From Cunninghamia lanceolata (lineage: Eukaryota; Streptophyta; Pinopsida; Cupressales; Cupressaceae), in the NCBI GenBank assembly GCA_027924645.1, contig BSBN01000254.1, positions 11,116,001-11,180,000 of the forward strand: 64,000 bases of DNA. The letters are read 5' to 3'. This document shows, one piece after another, positions 45,668 through 57,225 of this stretch. The notes beneath the pieces were generated by a model that made no database searches, was not told where the DNA came from, and worked only from the letters and a program-made list of their open reading frames with translations. Numbering within the stretch: the stretch's first letter is position 1; every line of letters begins with the position of its first letter. The translations under genes were made by a program, and so were the position numbers.

Positions 45668-47557
45668 TGTTGCCAAGAAACACTACTCTGGTATGAACTT
45701 GTATGTTGTCATTGATTGCAACAAGGCTCAAAGATCTCATCAACATGATATGAAGACATAACTCTGGAAGGTCACATTGGAATTTAGGTCCGGTTGGCAG
45801 AAATGACTAAGTATGGGCCCAGTTATAGAGTAGAGGATAGTAAGTGGGTTACTATGCTTCTGCAAATGATGATCTAGAAATACGATTTAGGTATGACATC
45901 CTTAAAATTGTTTGATGGTGTTATGCTCTAGAGATTAAGTCTTTACTTTCTCTGGAAGTCATTTGGAAGAATTATCTAAGTTTGGGTGAATAGAGTTATA
46001 GTAGAGACAGTGAATAGGGCATATTATAATAGTCTGCATTCCTCTACAGGTAAGTATTTTGTTATGCAATTTTAAGGTGTTGTAAACACTTGTATGAAGT
46101 GTCTAATTATAGAGTTGTGAGATCTGAGGTCCACTGGAAAGATAATTGCAAGCTACTGAGTATTGGTACAATGTTTGACAGAGTTGGATAGAGATAGAGT
46201 CTAAGTTCTGATGGTCCCCATTTCCCCACAAGATGATATAATGCCTTGCGGTTTTGAGGTTAAGATTGGGAATGTGTGAAGAGTCCTTCATATGATTTTG
46301 GAAGTGTTTTGTGATCCAAAGTAAAAGTTGTAAGTCTACAAATGAACCTATTAAGCATGCTCTTAAGGAACAGACTGACTAGTATGACAAATCATTGTGC
46401 GGAGAAGAGATTGTGTGTGAAGAATCTATTTAAGTGATTGAATGATTAGAGCTGACCTATATGAACATGTTTGCAAAAATATTTAGGTCCGCATAACATA
46501 TAGTGCATTGGATTGAGCTGATAAGTTATATGTTTCTATGTACCTATTTCATTTCTTGGATGCCAATTTGATTATGGACCAAATCATGATGTGGATATAT
46601 AAGAGCAATGAATTTTAGTTGAGGTTGTGTGGATGGATGGTGGATTGATGCGAATATGCAAATAGTAGAGCAATGATACAGATTAGTGATGATGAAGACT
46701 TGGGATTCAGAATTTAGTTACTACACCTTGGTATGTTGACAGATGCTTATGTAGTATTCCTTTTCATATACTATTTGATTTGTATCTGGCAGTGAGCCTC
46801 CATTAGGGTCTAACATTCCTTAGGGTTTAACAACCCTTATTGTAATCTTTATAGGTTTAGGGCTGAGGCAGTGAGCATGCTAATCCTAGTTGTACTTCAT
46901 GGCAGTGAGCTAGGATGTTCTAGGCCCATGGAGTGACCAAGCCTGTGATGGAATCGTTTGCCATTGCGCCAAAAGCTTGAGCTATCAACGCTCGCTACAA
47001 ATGCCAGACTTAACCTAGATCTATGGGAGGCTCACTACCATGTCACGAATATCAAGGTTAGCATTGAATGCCTCACTGACAAGGGGGCAGCTCACTGCCA
47101 ACAATCCCCCCCTCAACGCAACCCGAGGGATTCGAACCCATGACCCATGGCTCTGATACCAATTGATGGAATCGTTTGCCATTGTGCCAAAAGCTCGAGC
47201 TATCAACACTTGCTAAAAATGCCAGACTTAACCTAGATCTATGGGAGGCTCACTACCATGTCATGAATCCTGAGGTTAGTGTTGAACGCCTCATTGATAA
47301 GGGGGCAGCTCACTGCCAACAGCCTGAACATCATTATTTGTAAAGATTGCAATATATTTTTGAGAGCTAATCCTCTCCGTAGTTTTTCCCTCTTTGGGAT
47401 TTCCACATAAAAATCTTGGTGTCCATGTGTCATGCTTCTATGGTTTTTATTCATTTGCATGTTGTGCTCTTGTTTAAGTGATTCTAGAAAATGGTTAAAG
47501 GAAAAGGTTTATAGAACAATGATTCACCCCTCCTCTCAGTGTTGCTGATATTCAACA
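45668..47557 (+). repeat. Element G 5' LTR (contains TRIM)
   Basis: 1890 bp including the 381-bp TRIM-plus-duplication; about 1.5 kb without it. It aligns with 52603-53985 and 56795-56951. Confidence 0.88.
46946..47321 (-). mobile_element. TRIM element, 376 bp
   Basis: Two 158-bp direct terminal repeats (46946-47103 and 47164-47321) start TGATGGAATCG and end CTCACTGCCAACA. The 60-bp interior has, on the minus strand, a primer site ATTGGTATCAGAGCCATG next to the right repeat and a purine tract GAGGGGGGGAT next to the left one. The target duplication GCCTG is perfect (46941-46945 and 47322-47326). The other LTR of element G has the uninterrupted site (AAGCCTAAACATCATT near 53910). No coding capacity; terminal-repeat retrotransposons in miniature depend on enzymes of larger elements. 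The minus orientation follows from the primer site and purine tract. Confidence 0.95.
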
Positions 47558-47558
47558 A

Positions 47559-47574
47559 TTGGTATCAGATCAAG
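47559..47574 (+). promoter_or_regulatory. Element G primer-binding site
   Basis: TTGGTATCAGATCAAG begins just after the 5' LTR. It keeps the TGGTATCAGA core complementary to initiator Met tRNA. Confidence 0.85.
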
Positions 47575-47619
47575 GTTCCTTGGAAAATGTCTAACAACTT
47601 AAGGAAGATCTAGGATAGT

Positions 47620-48650
47620 GTGATCATGGAAGTAAGAAGATTTGGAAATTATGAAAGCAACAAGCAACTAGAAGCAGCTCTTATGGATCTTAAAAATACT
47701 GAAGCAAAAGTCAGGGATCTAAAAGAAAGCTTGCAACAAGCTGATGAATGCATCTCAATGCTAAAAGAGCAAGTCAAGAAATTCAAAGACAAATACAAAG
47801 AAGTTAATGATCAATTGATATTAGCAAATGAAGCCCTGGATGATTTGGAAGTAGAAGTTATAGAGAGAACAAGAGCAGAAGATGATCTGAATTTAATTGT
47901 GAAGAATAGATCATAAGATTGTGCCAAACATGAAAAAGTAATTGTAAGTGTAAAAAAAGACCTGGAAAAGGCCAAAAGATTTGAAGAGAAATTCAAGATA
48001 AGTACTGCAAAGCTTGATGAAATGATTTCTTGCCAGAAGAGTGCTGATGACAAGCAAGGTTTGGGATTTGAGGAAGGAGAAAGTTCAAAATCTAGTCAAA
48101 CGAACACTAAGTCAAGGAAAAATAAGGATACCAGTTCAAAAATCAAAGAAAAAGACCTAGAATACCTCTAGTCAAATGCTTAAAGGTACCCTTCCTTCAA
48201 TGTTTACTGGTATAAATGCAATAAGTATGGTCACAAGGCTACTCAGTGTAGAAGTAGAATGAATCAAAACGTTCCATCCTTATCTGGTAAATGTTTTAAT
48301 TGCAAGAAGATTGTTCATAAAGAAAATGAGTGGAGAAGTGTGTCAAGGAATATGCCAAACTATTCTAGGAATGGTCAATTCTTTAATGGCAAATGCTTCA
48401 CATGCAATAGATTTGGACACATGATTAATCAATGCAGTTCAAGGATGAATTCACTCAAAGGAAGAAATCAAGGACAAGAAAACATTGTATGTTTCAATTG
48501 CATCAAATTTGGACATGTTACAAGATTCTACAGAAGCAAGAATATGAAGAGAAATTACTATGTTGAAAAAAGAAAAACAAAGCAAAGGAATGATAAGGAA
48601 AAAGAAAAGGTTGATCCAATGAAAACCAAGAATGAGATGAGTATGAGCTA
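47620..48650 (+). pseudogene. Element G gag with four zinc knuckles
   Basis: The plus strand starts with a long coiled coil (LMDLKNTEAKVRDLKESL; LKEQVKKFKDKYKEVNDQL), interrupted by TAA and TAG codons, and a Ser/Lys-rich linker. Then four C-x2-C-x4-H-x4-C knuckles appear: YKCNKYGHKATQC (first Cys now Tyr), CFNCKKIVHKENEW (last Cys lost), CFTCNRFGHMINQC (intact) and CFNCIKFGHVTRFY (last Cys lost). The frame ends in a Lys/Glu-rich tail at 48649. Zinc-knuckle gag binds the element's RNA for packaging. Only one knuckle is intact, so the copy is probably inactive. Confidence 0.8.
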
Positions 48651-49588
48651 GATTAAAAAGGATGTAAATGAGGTTAAAGATGAATCCGCACCAGCATATG
48701 GTGTAGACACTTCCTCTGAGAAGTAAATTGAGAGCTCTAGCTTAAGGGGTGCAATGTTGAAAATCCTAATTCCCCAGCCAGAAAGTGGGTGCCAGAATTT
48801 GGCATGAGAGTGTATGATGAAATTTGATGTGACACATCTCTTAAAAGAAAAACTAGAAGAAAAAGGGTCAATGTAGCATATTCCGAAGCAATCCTAATCG
48901 ACTGTGTTCTACAGTGAAGGGTTTTAATAGCTTTTTGGGAATGAGCATTTATGATAACTTAGGTTAAGTTTTGCAAAGGATAAAAAGGAACTTGTTTGAT
49001 CTCAAAATCACTTTGCACTCAAAGCTATCAAGAATTCAGAGAGATTGAAGCTAAATTTGAGTAACAACAACTAAGATTTAAGGCAATTAAAGTATTTCAA
49101 AGAAAGGAAACCATAACTCAGCGAAACAAGGTATTTATCTAACTGCAAATTTGTTGGAAAGAAATTGCAAATCCTTTAGTTGTTGATATCGCTGAGCGTC
49201 CATGACCCAAATTTAAAAAACATTCTCACAAAGCAACTAAAACTGATCAAATGGGTGCATTCTCATGTATACCAAATGAAGTTTTATATGTGGAAGATAT
49301 TACGGCATATATTCATGTTGCCTAGATGAGCATGACGATAGAAGATTCATAGACTTATATCAAAATCATTTAAGTGATGATCACTTCCACTTGAAGGAAG
49401 AATGCAAAATCTTGAAATAAAAGAATTTCATCCAATATGCAGTGTTTCCTGCATTTGCTGAGGAGGAATGGGTTTGATACATGCTAAGCTAGATTCATGA
49501 CGAGTTCATGTGGTTAGGGAATGTGCAACCATTTAAGATAACAAAGGATGCAATTTAGGAAGTCACTAGACTAAACTCCACCAAAGGT
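48650..49588 (+). other. Element G interior between gag and ORF 2
   Basis: Broken coding-like sequence with many stops in all frames; occasional pieces resemble protein (for example VKDESAPAYGVDTSSE). No protease DSG motif or integrase motif is seen. Confidence 0.5.
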
Positions 49589-52375
49589 GTGCCATTATTG
49601 AAAGTGGTCAAAAATCAAACAGTTACAGATGCCACTAGAGCCCAATTTGACAAAATGGCAATGACAACAAATGATATTATTGATCTTGCGGTAAAGTTTT
49701 CCTCAATGGTCATAGGGTACAAGATTTACTTCATAAGCAGAGAAAATTCTATCTCTGGTATGGCCATTTACATAGCATACCAAACGATTAAGGAGAATGT
49801 GGATTATGACTTGTGTGAGCTACTGAGAATTCAATTAATGGACAACTTGAAAAAGATCCAGGAAAGCAAGAACTATCCTTTCAAATTTGGTATGCTTATT
49901 GTCTATTTATTCTTCTATTTTCTCAATGAATTCCCTTACCACAAGGGCCTAATTTGGTTAGGTAATCAACCAATAGCTATTCAACTAAGAAATTGTCTTA
50001 CCAATCTAGGTAGTCACAATGAGCAAAAAATAGCTCTATGGGGTTTTTTCAAGACCTTTCAAAACATGATGTAGTCAAGGGAAAGAATACCTAGGGTAAT
50101 TGTTGAGAAATACAAAGATACCATTTGTTTCATGGTCACCAAGGACCAATGTTTAATGGAGGTTGTTGAGCCTAAAATAGTTTGGATCAAATTCCCATGG
50201 GGTATGAAGTGGATGGTCAAGTACTGGACAACTATGCCCAACATATGCTAAGAAAATCTAAGGACACAAAAGGAAGAAAGGTTTGGTACATATAAAGAAC
50301 TATCTGTAAAACTGTATGTTGAACTCAGAAAGCTAGAATCCACTAGGAAGGTGAGAAGAGAAGTAGAACATTACCAAAGAACAACCAAAAGAAGTTAGGG
50401 AAAAAGAAAAGAAGGTAGAAGAAGCAAAACAAAAGAATGAACTAGTACAGGTTTCGAAAGAATCTTAGATGAAATACAATAAACTAGAAAAGGTTCACGG
50501 GACCACTAGGATCTTTGCTACCTCCTCTGGTGCCACATCATCAATAAACCTAGAGAAAACACTAAAAGAATCCCCTGCAAAAGACATGAAGAGGAAAAAG
50601 ATGAAGGGAAGAATATTATATGTTAGTGTTGGTGAAAAGGATGAAGAAGAGATAGAGTCAGATGAAGAGATTAAGAAGATGAAAGTTGAGACTGTTGAAG
50701 CCTCTGAAACCATTAAAGAAAAGCCCTCCAGAAAGGAAAAATCTAGTAAAAGGCAAAGAAAATAAAAGCCTCTAACACTTGTGGATGTAATAAAAGCTAT
50801 CACAGTTGATGGAAATCTGAAGCCCATGATTGAACTCTATGATGGATATAGTGATGTTGATAAAAGAAGCTTGGAAGAAGCCATTGTGAAATATTTAAAC
50901 ATCTTCAATAGGGCTCTTATTGAGATCATCTCTAATCTCCCCGAAAGCCTAGCAAATATTCTGAGCATCAGAAAGGAGATTGGTAGAGATAAGGATATTG
51001 AGCTAAGAAAACATGTGATGACTAGATTATGTCCAAAAATTACTCTGGAAGAAGAAGACCTGATCTCCAAGGAGACCAAGGACTAGTTCAAAACAAAAAT
51101 GAGGATGAATTTATTAATGATGGGTGAGATTGATAAGGTGGTGAAAGAAACAGAGGAAATTATTTTGGAAGCTTTGAAGCAACACAATCTTCCCACCACA
51201 TGTGTCAATGAAGAGAATGATGTTGCTGATAATTTATCTATTTTTGAAGTAAACTTGGGCCAAGAAATAGATAAAGATGACAGAGTGTCTGAGGAGAAAG
51301 AAGTACTTGCTGATGACTCTCAAATAGAACCCTCATTGGCACAACAAACTGAGAATGATACCGACAAGGAAAATATTGAGGAAGAATCGGTCATGGAAAA
51401 TTCTCCACCATAAAAAGAAGAGGATACTAATAAGGATATGGATTTAGATTGTCTAGAACAAAGCCAAAAAGAAAGAGTTTCTACTGTACCAAGAGACACT
51501 GTTATATTAGTGAAGGAAATGTTAGACAAAGAAAAACAAATTTTGGATGACCCTGAACTAGTACATGGTCTAATAGACTTGGATGCAATGTCCCCTGTGC
51601 AAAAACTAAAATTGGCTTCAATTGTACAGGCAAGAGAGAGAAAAGAAACGTTAAAATATGATATAGATGATAGTGAACTTATTATTGAATCATCTGACAT
51701 TTTGGAGAAGCTGATGCCTACCTACCAGAAGGATTCATTCATGTCTTCAGCAAACCATCTGAAGTGCCTAATAAACTCTATAAGTAAACAATTTGAATCC
51801 ATTGAAAAGTCTACATAAATAATGGTAAGACAAGAATTTGATGTGAAAAGGTTGGAAGAATTGAAGGTAATGATAGCCAATGATAAAATTCAGCTAGACA
51901 ACAAAATAGAAAACATTCAAGAAGCTATGAAAGAAGTTGGTGATTTGTTCAAATTTTATTTATCCTAGCCAAAATTTACTTAGAAGATTGAAGATAAGAT
52001 CAAAGACCTAGAATAGAAACTAATGGATACTTCCATGAAATTTGATCCCACAGTAGAGTCAGTAAGAAATAAAGAAACTGAAGTCATTAGCATTCACAAT
52101 AACTTGACTAACTTAATAAATTAGAAGTATCAGATAAAGAGTAGAATGGGATAGCTAAGAAGACTAATCTACCCTAAGTTGGACTCAATGAGAAATCTTT
52201 CTATAGAGGCTAAGTTAGCTGTACAAATAGATACAACTTATGGTCTCGAAAAGGTAGAAGCCTTAGTCTTTCTCTTTAGTGGACCCATTCAGATTTTGGA
52301 TAATGCCACGAAAGGCTAGGATATTGAGTGGGCACAGATTAAGATAATATTCAATAACATTCTCAAATACATGTA
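49500..52375 (+). pseudogene. Element G ORF 2: plant-transposon-type domain plus coiled-coil region
   Basis: The first part (49589-50074 and on past a TAG to about 50250) has RAQFDKMAMTTNDIIDLAVK, FSSMVIGYKIYFISRENSIS and NYPFKFGMLIVYLFFYFLNE. It loosely recalls the 'putative plant transposon protein' domain (PF20167), an inference only. A second frame runs from 50469 to about 52375 and is highly charged: a basic-acidic region (DEEEIESDEEIKKMK), EIISNLPESLANILSIRKEI, a long acidic stretch and coiled coil (LEELKVMIANDKIQLDNKIE). It is broken by about 11 stops, seven TAG. No catalytic motif of protease, integrase, RT or RNase H appears. A structural or accessory role is possible; the true function is unknown. 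Confidence 0.5.
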
Positions 52376-52464
52376 ATATAAAGATGAAGATTGTACTTGT
52401 AAATATGTAGCAGAGTACATAAAATTTTGACAACTTTTGGTTCTGAATCACACCCTTTGCCATT

Positions 52465-52602
52465 GATGTCAAAGGGGGAGAAGTAGATTAGTGAAAAATG
52501 GATAAACATCTTAGGGGGAGTAGGAGAATGAAGTGTATATAGTAAGGGGGAGCGGTCAAGCATTTTTCACTAAGTGTTGCCATCAATGCCAAAGGGCGAG
52601 AT
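52465..52602 (+). promoter_or_regulatory. Polypurine tract of element G with upstream copies
   Basis: AAAGGGCGAGAT ends at the 3' LTR. Three similar purine runs precede it: AAAGGGGGAGAAG (about 52471), TTAGGGGGAGTAGGAGAATG (about 52513) and AAGGGGGAG (about 52544). The first and last share the longer context GCCAT-GATG-CAAAGGG or its variant. Only the LTR-proximal one is expected to prime plus-strand synthesis. Confidence 0.7.
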
Positions 52603-53985
52603 TGTTGACAAGAGACACTGCTTTGGTATGAGCTTGTATGTTGTCATTGATGGAAACAAGGCTGAAAGATCTCATTAGCATGATAGGAAGATATAACTTC
52701 AGAAGCTCACATTGGAATTCAGGTCCGATTGGAAAAATTGGCTAAGTATGGGTAGTTACAGAGTAGAGGACAGTAAGTGGGTTAGTATGCTCCCGTAGAT
52801 GATGATCTGGAAATACAGTTCAGGTATGATGTCCTTAATTGTTTGATGGTGTTATGCTCCATATATTAAGTCCTGACTCTCTCTGGAAGGTATTTGGAAG
52901 AATTATCTAAGTCCGGGTGAACAAAGGTATATAAGAGACAGTGAACAAGGCACATTGTAATGGTTTGCATTCCTCTGCACACGAGTATTTTGTTATGTGG
53001 TTTTAAGGTGTTGTAAACACTTGTATGAAGTGTCTACTTCTAGAGTTGTGATATCTAAGGTCCACTAGAAAGATAGTTGCAAGCTACTGAGTATTGGTAT
53101 AGTGTTTGACAGAGTTGGACAGAGATAGAGGCTGAGTTCTGATGGTCCGCATTTTGCCGCAAGATGTTATCATGCCTTGCAGTTCTAAGGGTAAGATTGG
53201 GAATGTGTGAAGAGTCCTTGATATGATTTTGGAAGTGTTTTGTGGTCCACAGTAAAAGTTGTAAGTCTACAGATGAACCTGTTAAGCATGCTCTTAAGGA
53301 ACATGTTGACTAGTATGATAAATCATTGTGTGGAGAAGAGATAGTGTGTGAAGGATCTATTTAAGTTATTAAATGATTAGACCTAACCTATATGAACACA
53401 TTTGGGTAAAGATTTTGGTCTGCATAACATATAGTGCATTGGATTGAGCTGACAACCTACATCTTTCTATGTACATGTTTCACTTCTTGGATGCCGACCT
53501 GATTATGGATCAAATCATGATGTGAATATATAAGAGAAATGAATTTTAGTTGAGGTTGTGTGGATGGATGGTGGATTGATGCGAATATGCAAATAGCAGA
53601 GTAGTGATATAGATCAGTGATGATGAAGACTTGGGATTCAGAATTTAGTTGCTGCACCTTGGTATGTTGACAAATGCTTATGCATTATTCTTTTTCATAT
53701 ACTATTTGATTTGTATTTGATAGTGAGCCTTTCTTCATCAAGGTAGCGAGCCTAGCAGTGAGCCTCCATTAGGGTCTAACATCCCTTAGGGTTTAACAGC
53801 CCTTATTGTAATCTTTCTAGGTTTAGGGTTGAGGCAGTGAGCCTTCTAGACCTAGTTGTACTTCATGGTAGTGAGCCAACATGTTCTAGGCCCGTGGAGT
53901 GATCAAGCCTAAACATCATTATTTGTAAATATTGCAATATATTTTTGAGAGCTAATCCTCTCCATGGCTCTTCCTTCTTTGGGTT
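52603..53985 (+). repeat. Element G 3' LTR, first part
   Basis: Aligns with 45668-47390 of the 5' LTR apart from the TRIM. Interrupted at 53985 by the solo LTR; continues at 56795-56951. Confidence 0.88.
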
Positions 53986-54367
53986 TGTTGGTAATCATTT
54001 ATGTTTAGGGTTTTGAGCTTGAATGTTTGCAGGTTTTCTTTTGGAAACCCTGAAATTTCTGAGTCATGGGGTCTTGCATTGTTCTGTCTATTTTGTTAGC
54101 AGCCTTCTGCGATGGGTTCTTGGTTATTAAATCTCATCCTCATGATTTAGTTTTTGTTGGTTGACTGGCCCCCATGTAATGATTTAGTACCTTTTCCTGT
54201 CACACTCTCGAGAAATGTTAAGTTTTTGTATGTGCCATTGCAAATGTACACCATCGGCCTCTAGAAAATTGATAAAAATTGAATTATATACATTTTATAT
54301 GTATATCGGGCTCTAAAAGATGCATGTACAAAGGGGGAATCTTTCGTAGATTCTTGGGAATATTCCT

Positions 54368-55380
54368 GCTTTGTATATCGGGCTATATACAAAGCAAAGT
54401 ATACAAGGAGGTGCTAATATGCAATTGTCATAGTGGCGAGTGGAAGATACCTTCCTAGAATATTCTGTAGAAGATTCTGCAGTTGTATATTAGGGGTTTA
54501 TATATTTGTGTTTGCATATTTGACATACAAGGGCACAAATATACATTTGTTACAGTGCAGAGGCAGAGGTGCATGTGGTGGGGCCCGTGGATATACAAGG
54601 CAGAATGTACATTCAAAAATATACAAAGGGTCCGCAACATGCAAAGTGAACAGTGTCGTGGATACTCAAAGATACTTGCAGCAAAGACACAAGTGGATGG
54701 GGCCCGCAAATATATACAAGTGAGTTTGTATATCGTCTATATACAAAGAAAATATGCATTCGCAGATATACAAGCTGGATTCCAAAGTGTTTCAAATGTG
54801 CTTTTTAATTATGGCAAAGTCTGACTAGTACATTGCATTTGTATATGCGATGTGCAATCAAATGTGCAAGAGAAAGAGAAAATAGATCGGGCCCACCAGT
54901 TATATATAATGGTAATTGTATGTATGCTGACATACATACAAAACATACAAGTGAAAAGATGCATTCCGGACTCGAGTAGAATTCCAAGATGCTTCATACA
55001 AGTCTGGGGTCCGCAACATGTATATTGGGTTTGTATATGTAGCATGCAACCCGATATACAAAACAAAGATATACAACCCGAACGTGAAGGAAGAGTCAAA
55101 TACAACAAACAGTAATTTGAGGTTCAGGGGTTGTATAAAGTGATTGTATGCTTGTGTAATAGGTTATATGCAAAGAAATTATCACCAAGACCATATGTAT
55201 CAGCCAACCTTTCTTGGGTTATTCCAATATGCAAAGAAATTATTGCCAAGACCATATGTATCAACAAGCCTTTCTTGGGTTATACGTGCCTAGGAACTGT
55301 TGCATGTATATGCATCCCGCATATACAAAGATTTAAAAGGAGTGTTTGTATATGCATTTCAGCACGCACATACAAGGGCA
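54368..55380. repeat. Series of TTTGTATAT / ATATACAAA hairpins
   Basis: Inverted repeats built on one word recur across 1 kb. A perfect 11-bp stem with 4-nt loop is at 54916-54941 (TTGTATGTATG, CTGA, CATACATACAA). Others are at 54368-54395 (GCTTTGTATAT with ATATACAAAGC), 54725-54747 (TTTGTATA with TATACAAA), about 55029-55062, about 55303-55330 and about 55345-55375. The last two recur in the duplicated unit near 57300-57370. Spacing is about 100-350 bp. Confidence 0.75.
55166..55303. repeat. About 64-bp tandem repeat
   Basis: ATGCAAAGAAATTATCACCAAG and its following CCATATGTATCA...CTTTCTTGGGTTAT occur twice in a row. The start of the second copy is also where the 2-kb duplication begins (55232), so these short repeats may have mediated it. 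Confidence 0.7.
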
Positions 55381-55846
55381 AAAAAGGCAAAATAAAGAAA
55401 GGAAAAGTCAGCGATAGAAGCATGAGGTTCTTACGTGGCACTCTTTGATAGGTAGGGACTTTTTAGCATGGATTCTGTGCCGTGGATCTCAGTGATGGGA
55501 GTAGATCGACGGCTGGTTTTGTATTTCGCAATTGCGAGGGGGTTTCTTTGTTTGCAGCCCCTTTTTTTTTTGAGTGGGAAATCTTCAGATGTTTTCGTTG
55601 CTGCATCCCACGAGTAGTTGAAGCTTTAATGGCGATTGTGCAGAGGCATTGATGGGTGAGGCGACAGGTGAACTACCAGGATTACGAAGGGAGCCTTCAG
55701 GCGGCGGTGTAGATCCCAATTCCACCTTCTCATTCCTCTTTGTCTCTCCGCAACATTGAATATTTGTGAGTGCCGTTTGTCATGCATTGTATCTGGCGAA
55801 TCTTTGACTTTCCTTGTAATTAATTTTGCTGAGTACACAGTCTTGG

Positions 55847-55854
55847 TATAAAAG
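55847..55854 (+). promoter_or_regulatory. TATA box of the 2.8-kb solo LTR
   Basis: TATAAAAG in CTTGGTATAAAAGCCAAAC. The surrounding CTTGG/CCAAA arms form a short inverted repeat. A second copy lies in the duplicated unit near 57818. Confidence 0.55.
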
Positions 55855-56794
55855 CCAAACTGTGTTACTCATTGTTGTTGTTGAAAACTAGACAATTCTT
55901 GGTGCTGTGATAAGATACAACTTCATTGGTGGCCCTATTTTGGATGTTTTTGTGAGTTTATGAATCTCATGTTGTCTATTTAACGCATAAACTTACTAGT
56001 TTCATGTTGATTTAAATGAGTAATGCTTCATTGCATGTGTTCTGTTACTTGTCTCCAAATTGAATGTATTCTTCTTTTGAATCTAAACAGCTAAGGGGTG
56101 TCTAAGATTCTTGAATATAGATTTGCTATGTTGAATGCTTGATCTTTTACTTCCACTCAAGGAGTAGATTAAATGTTTTAGGTTAAAGTGTTAAGAAGAA
56201 TACATTGCAGTGAGGATCTTCTAAGCAGAGGTAACTGAATACTCAATTCTGGGAAGTATCTGTAAGGAAGATATTAAACAACCCCCTTGAAACTCAATCA
56301 TTGATATGAGTTTATGTGTACATTCACATGTGTATGTTTTTTGACTCCGAGCCCTGGATAGGCACCGATCCAGTCCTGTATTGAGGTCACAACCAAAGTC
56401 TTAGTTTTGCATCCAAGTACAAAACAAACTCAAACTTCATATGCAAACCTTTAGGACTTTAGAATTAGTTTAGGATTTGAAATCCTCTGTCTACAACTAA
56501 ATATAGGCCCAAATCTAGCCCCTTTGCACTTATCTCATAGTTTTGGTCTTCATAAGAGAGGATTTATCTGCTTTGTGTCAACATCCCAGCTAGTACATAG
56601 ATACATTTCATAGATGTTGAATAGGGAATACCCCCTCTCGGTTCTGTAGAGCCTAAAGAAGAAGAGGAGATATTTGTAGAGTCTATCTCCTATACTGTTG
56701 GCCCCTGACCCGGGAATCCAATTGATCAATGATGGCTACCTCGTAGGGATAACTGGGAATAAGCATCCAGTCTGGGAAAATAACCAACAAGGTT

Positions 56795-56951
56795 TTCCAC
56801 ATAAAAATCTTGGTGTCCATGTGTCATGCATCTATGGTTGTTATTCATTTGCATGTTGTGCTCTTGTTTAATTAATTCTGGAATATGGTTAAAGGAAAAG
56901 GTTTATAGAACACTGATTCACCACCCCTCTTAGTCTTCCTAATATTCAATA
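56795..56951 (+). repeat. Element G 3' LTR, last part
   Basis: TTCCACATAAAAATCTTGG to ATTCAATA matches the end of the 5' LTR (47398-47557). A second copy lies in the duplicated unit at about 58765-58920. Confidence 0.85.
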
Positions 56952-57094
56952 TGTTTTTACCAAGTGTATCTTGTGTTATCTTGTGCTATGTTTTTGATCT
57001 TTACATTATTGTTATTTTATAAGATTGTAGGCATCATTTTCTCTCATAGGGTTATGCAAGAAATGGTTTGATCAACTTGTAATTTCCTAGCAAG

Positions 57095-57225
57095 TGGTAT
57101 CAAAGATATTGTTGTGGTTGAGAGAGGTGTGAGATCCCTTATTTTGTTTAACCTTTGTTTGAGTAAATCTAATGTAAATTTGGAGCCATGGAAATGATGG
57201 AAAATTTGAGACATTTCAAGGTATA
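57095..57225 (+). mobile_element. Copia-type primer site and gag start, unit A
   Basis: TGGTATCAAAGA (57095-57106) follows an LTR-like end, and about 80 bp later a frame starts MEMMENLRHFK. This is the 5' internal end of a Copia element F whose LTR was the landing site of element G. The unit B copy at 59064 has the better site TGGTATCAGAGA. Confidence 0.5.

Larger units (their letters stand above)
53986..56789 (+). mobile_element. 2.8-kb solo LTR nested in element G 3' LTR
   Basis: Starts TGTTGGTAATC, ends AATAACCAACA (inverted ends TGTTGGT/ACCAACA) and is flanked by GGGTT (53981-53985) and AGGTT (56790-56794), a 5-bp duplication with one mismatch. Removing it rejoins the element G LTR. TATAAAAG at 55847 is a plausible LTR promoter and sets the plus orientation. 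No interior or second LTR of this family is present, so recombination has left a solo LTR. Its U3 contains the hairpin series at 54368-55380. Confidence 0.75.
45668..56951 (+). mobile_element. LTR element G (Copia-type ends, no polymerase) with nested insertions
   Basis: LTRs begin TGTTGCCAAGAAACAC (45668) and TGTTGACAAGAGACAC (52603) and end TTCAACA (47557) and TTCAATA (56951). A Met-tRNA-type primer site follows the 5' LTR and purine-rich AAAGGGCGAGAT precedes the 3' LTR. GGTTT/TGTTT flanks fit a target duplication with one mismatch. The interior of about 5 kb codes for a zinc-knuckle gag and a long second ORF but shows no integrase or reverse transcriptase. The right LTR is split by a 2.8-kb solo LTR and the left LTR by a TRIM. 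Ends and purine tract resemble the SIRE/Maximus type of Copia elements. Confidence 0.85.

Noticed and set aside
47104..47163. tRNA-like words (GGATTCGAACCC and CTCTGATACCA) suggesting a tRNA gene
   Set aside because: They are the TRIM interior: the second is the complement of a Met-tRNA primer site, and no cloverleaf of normal length can be formed between the 158-bp repeats.
54368..55380. A cluster of MITEs
   Set aside because: The hairpins lack target duplications and differ in size, and they lie wholly inside one LTR bounded by its own duplication.
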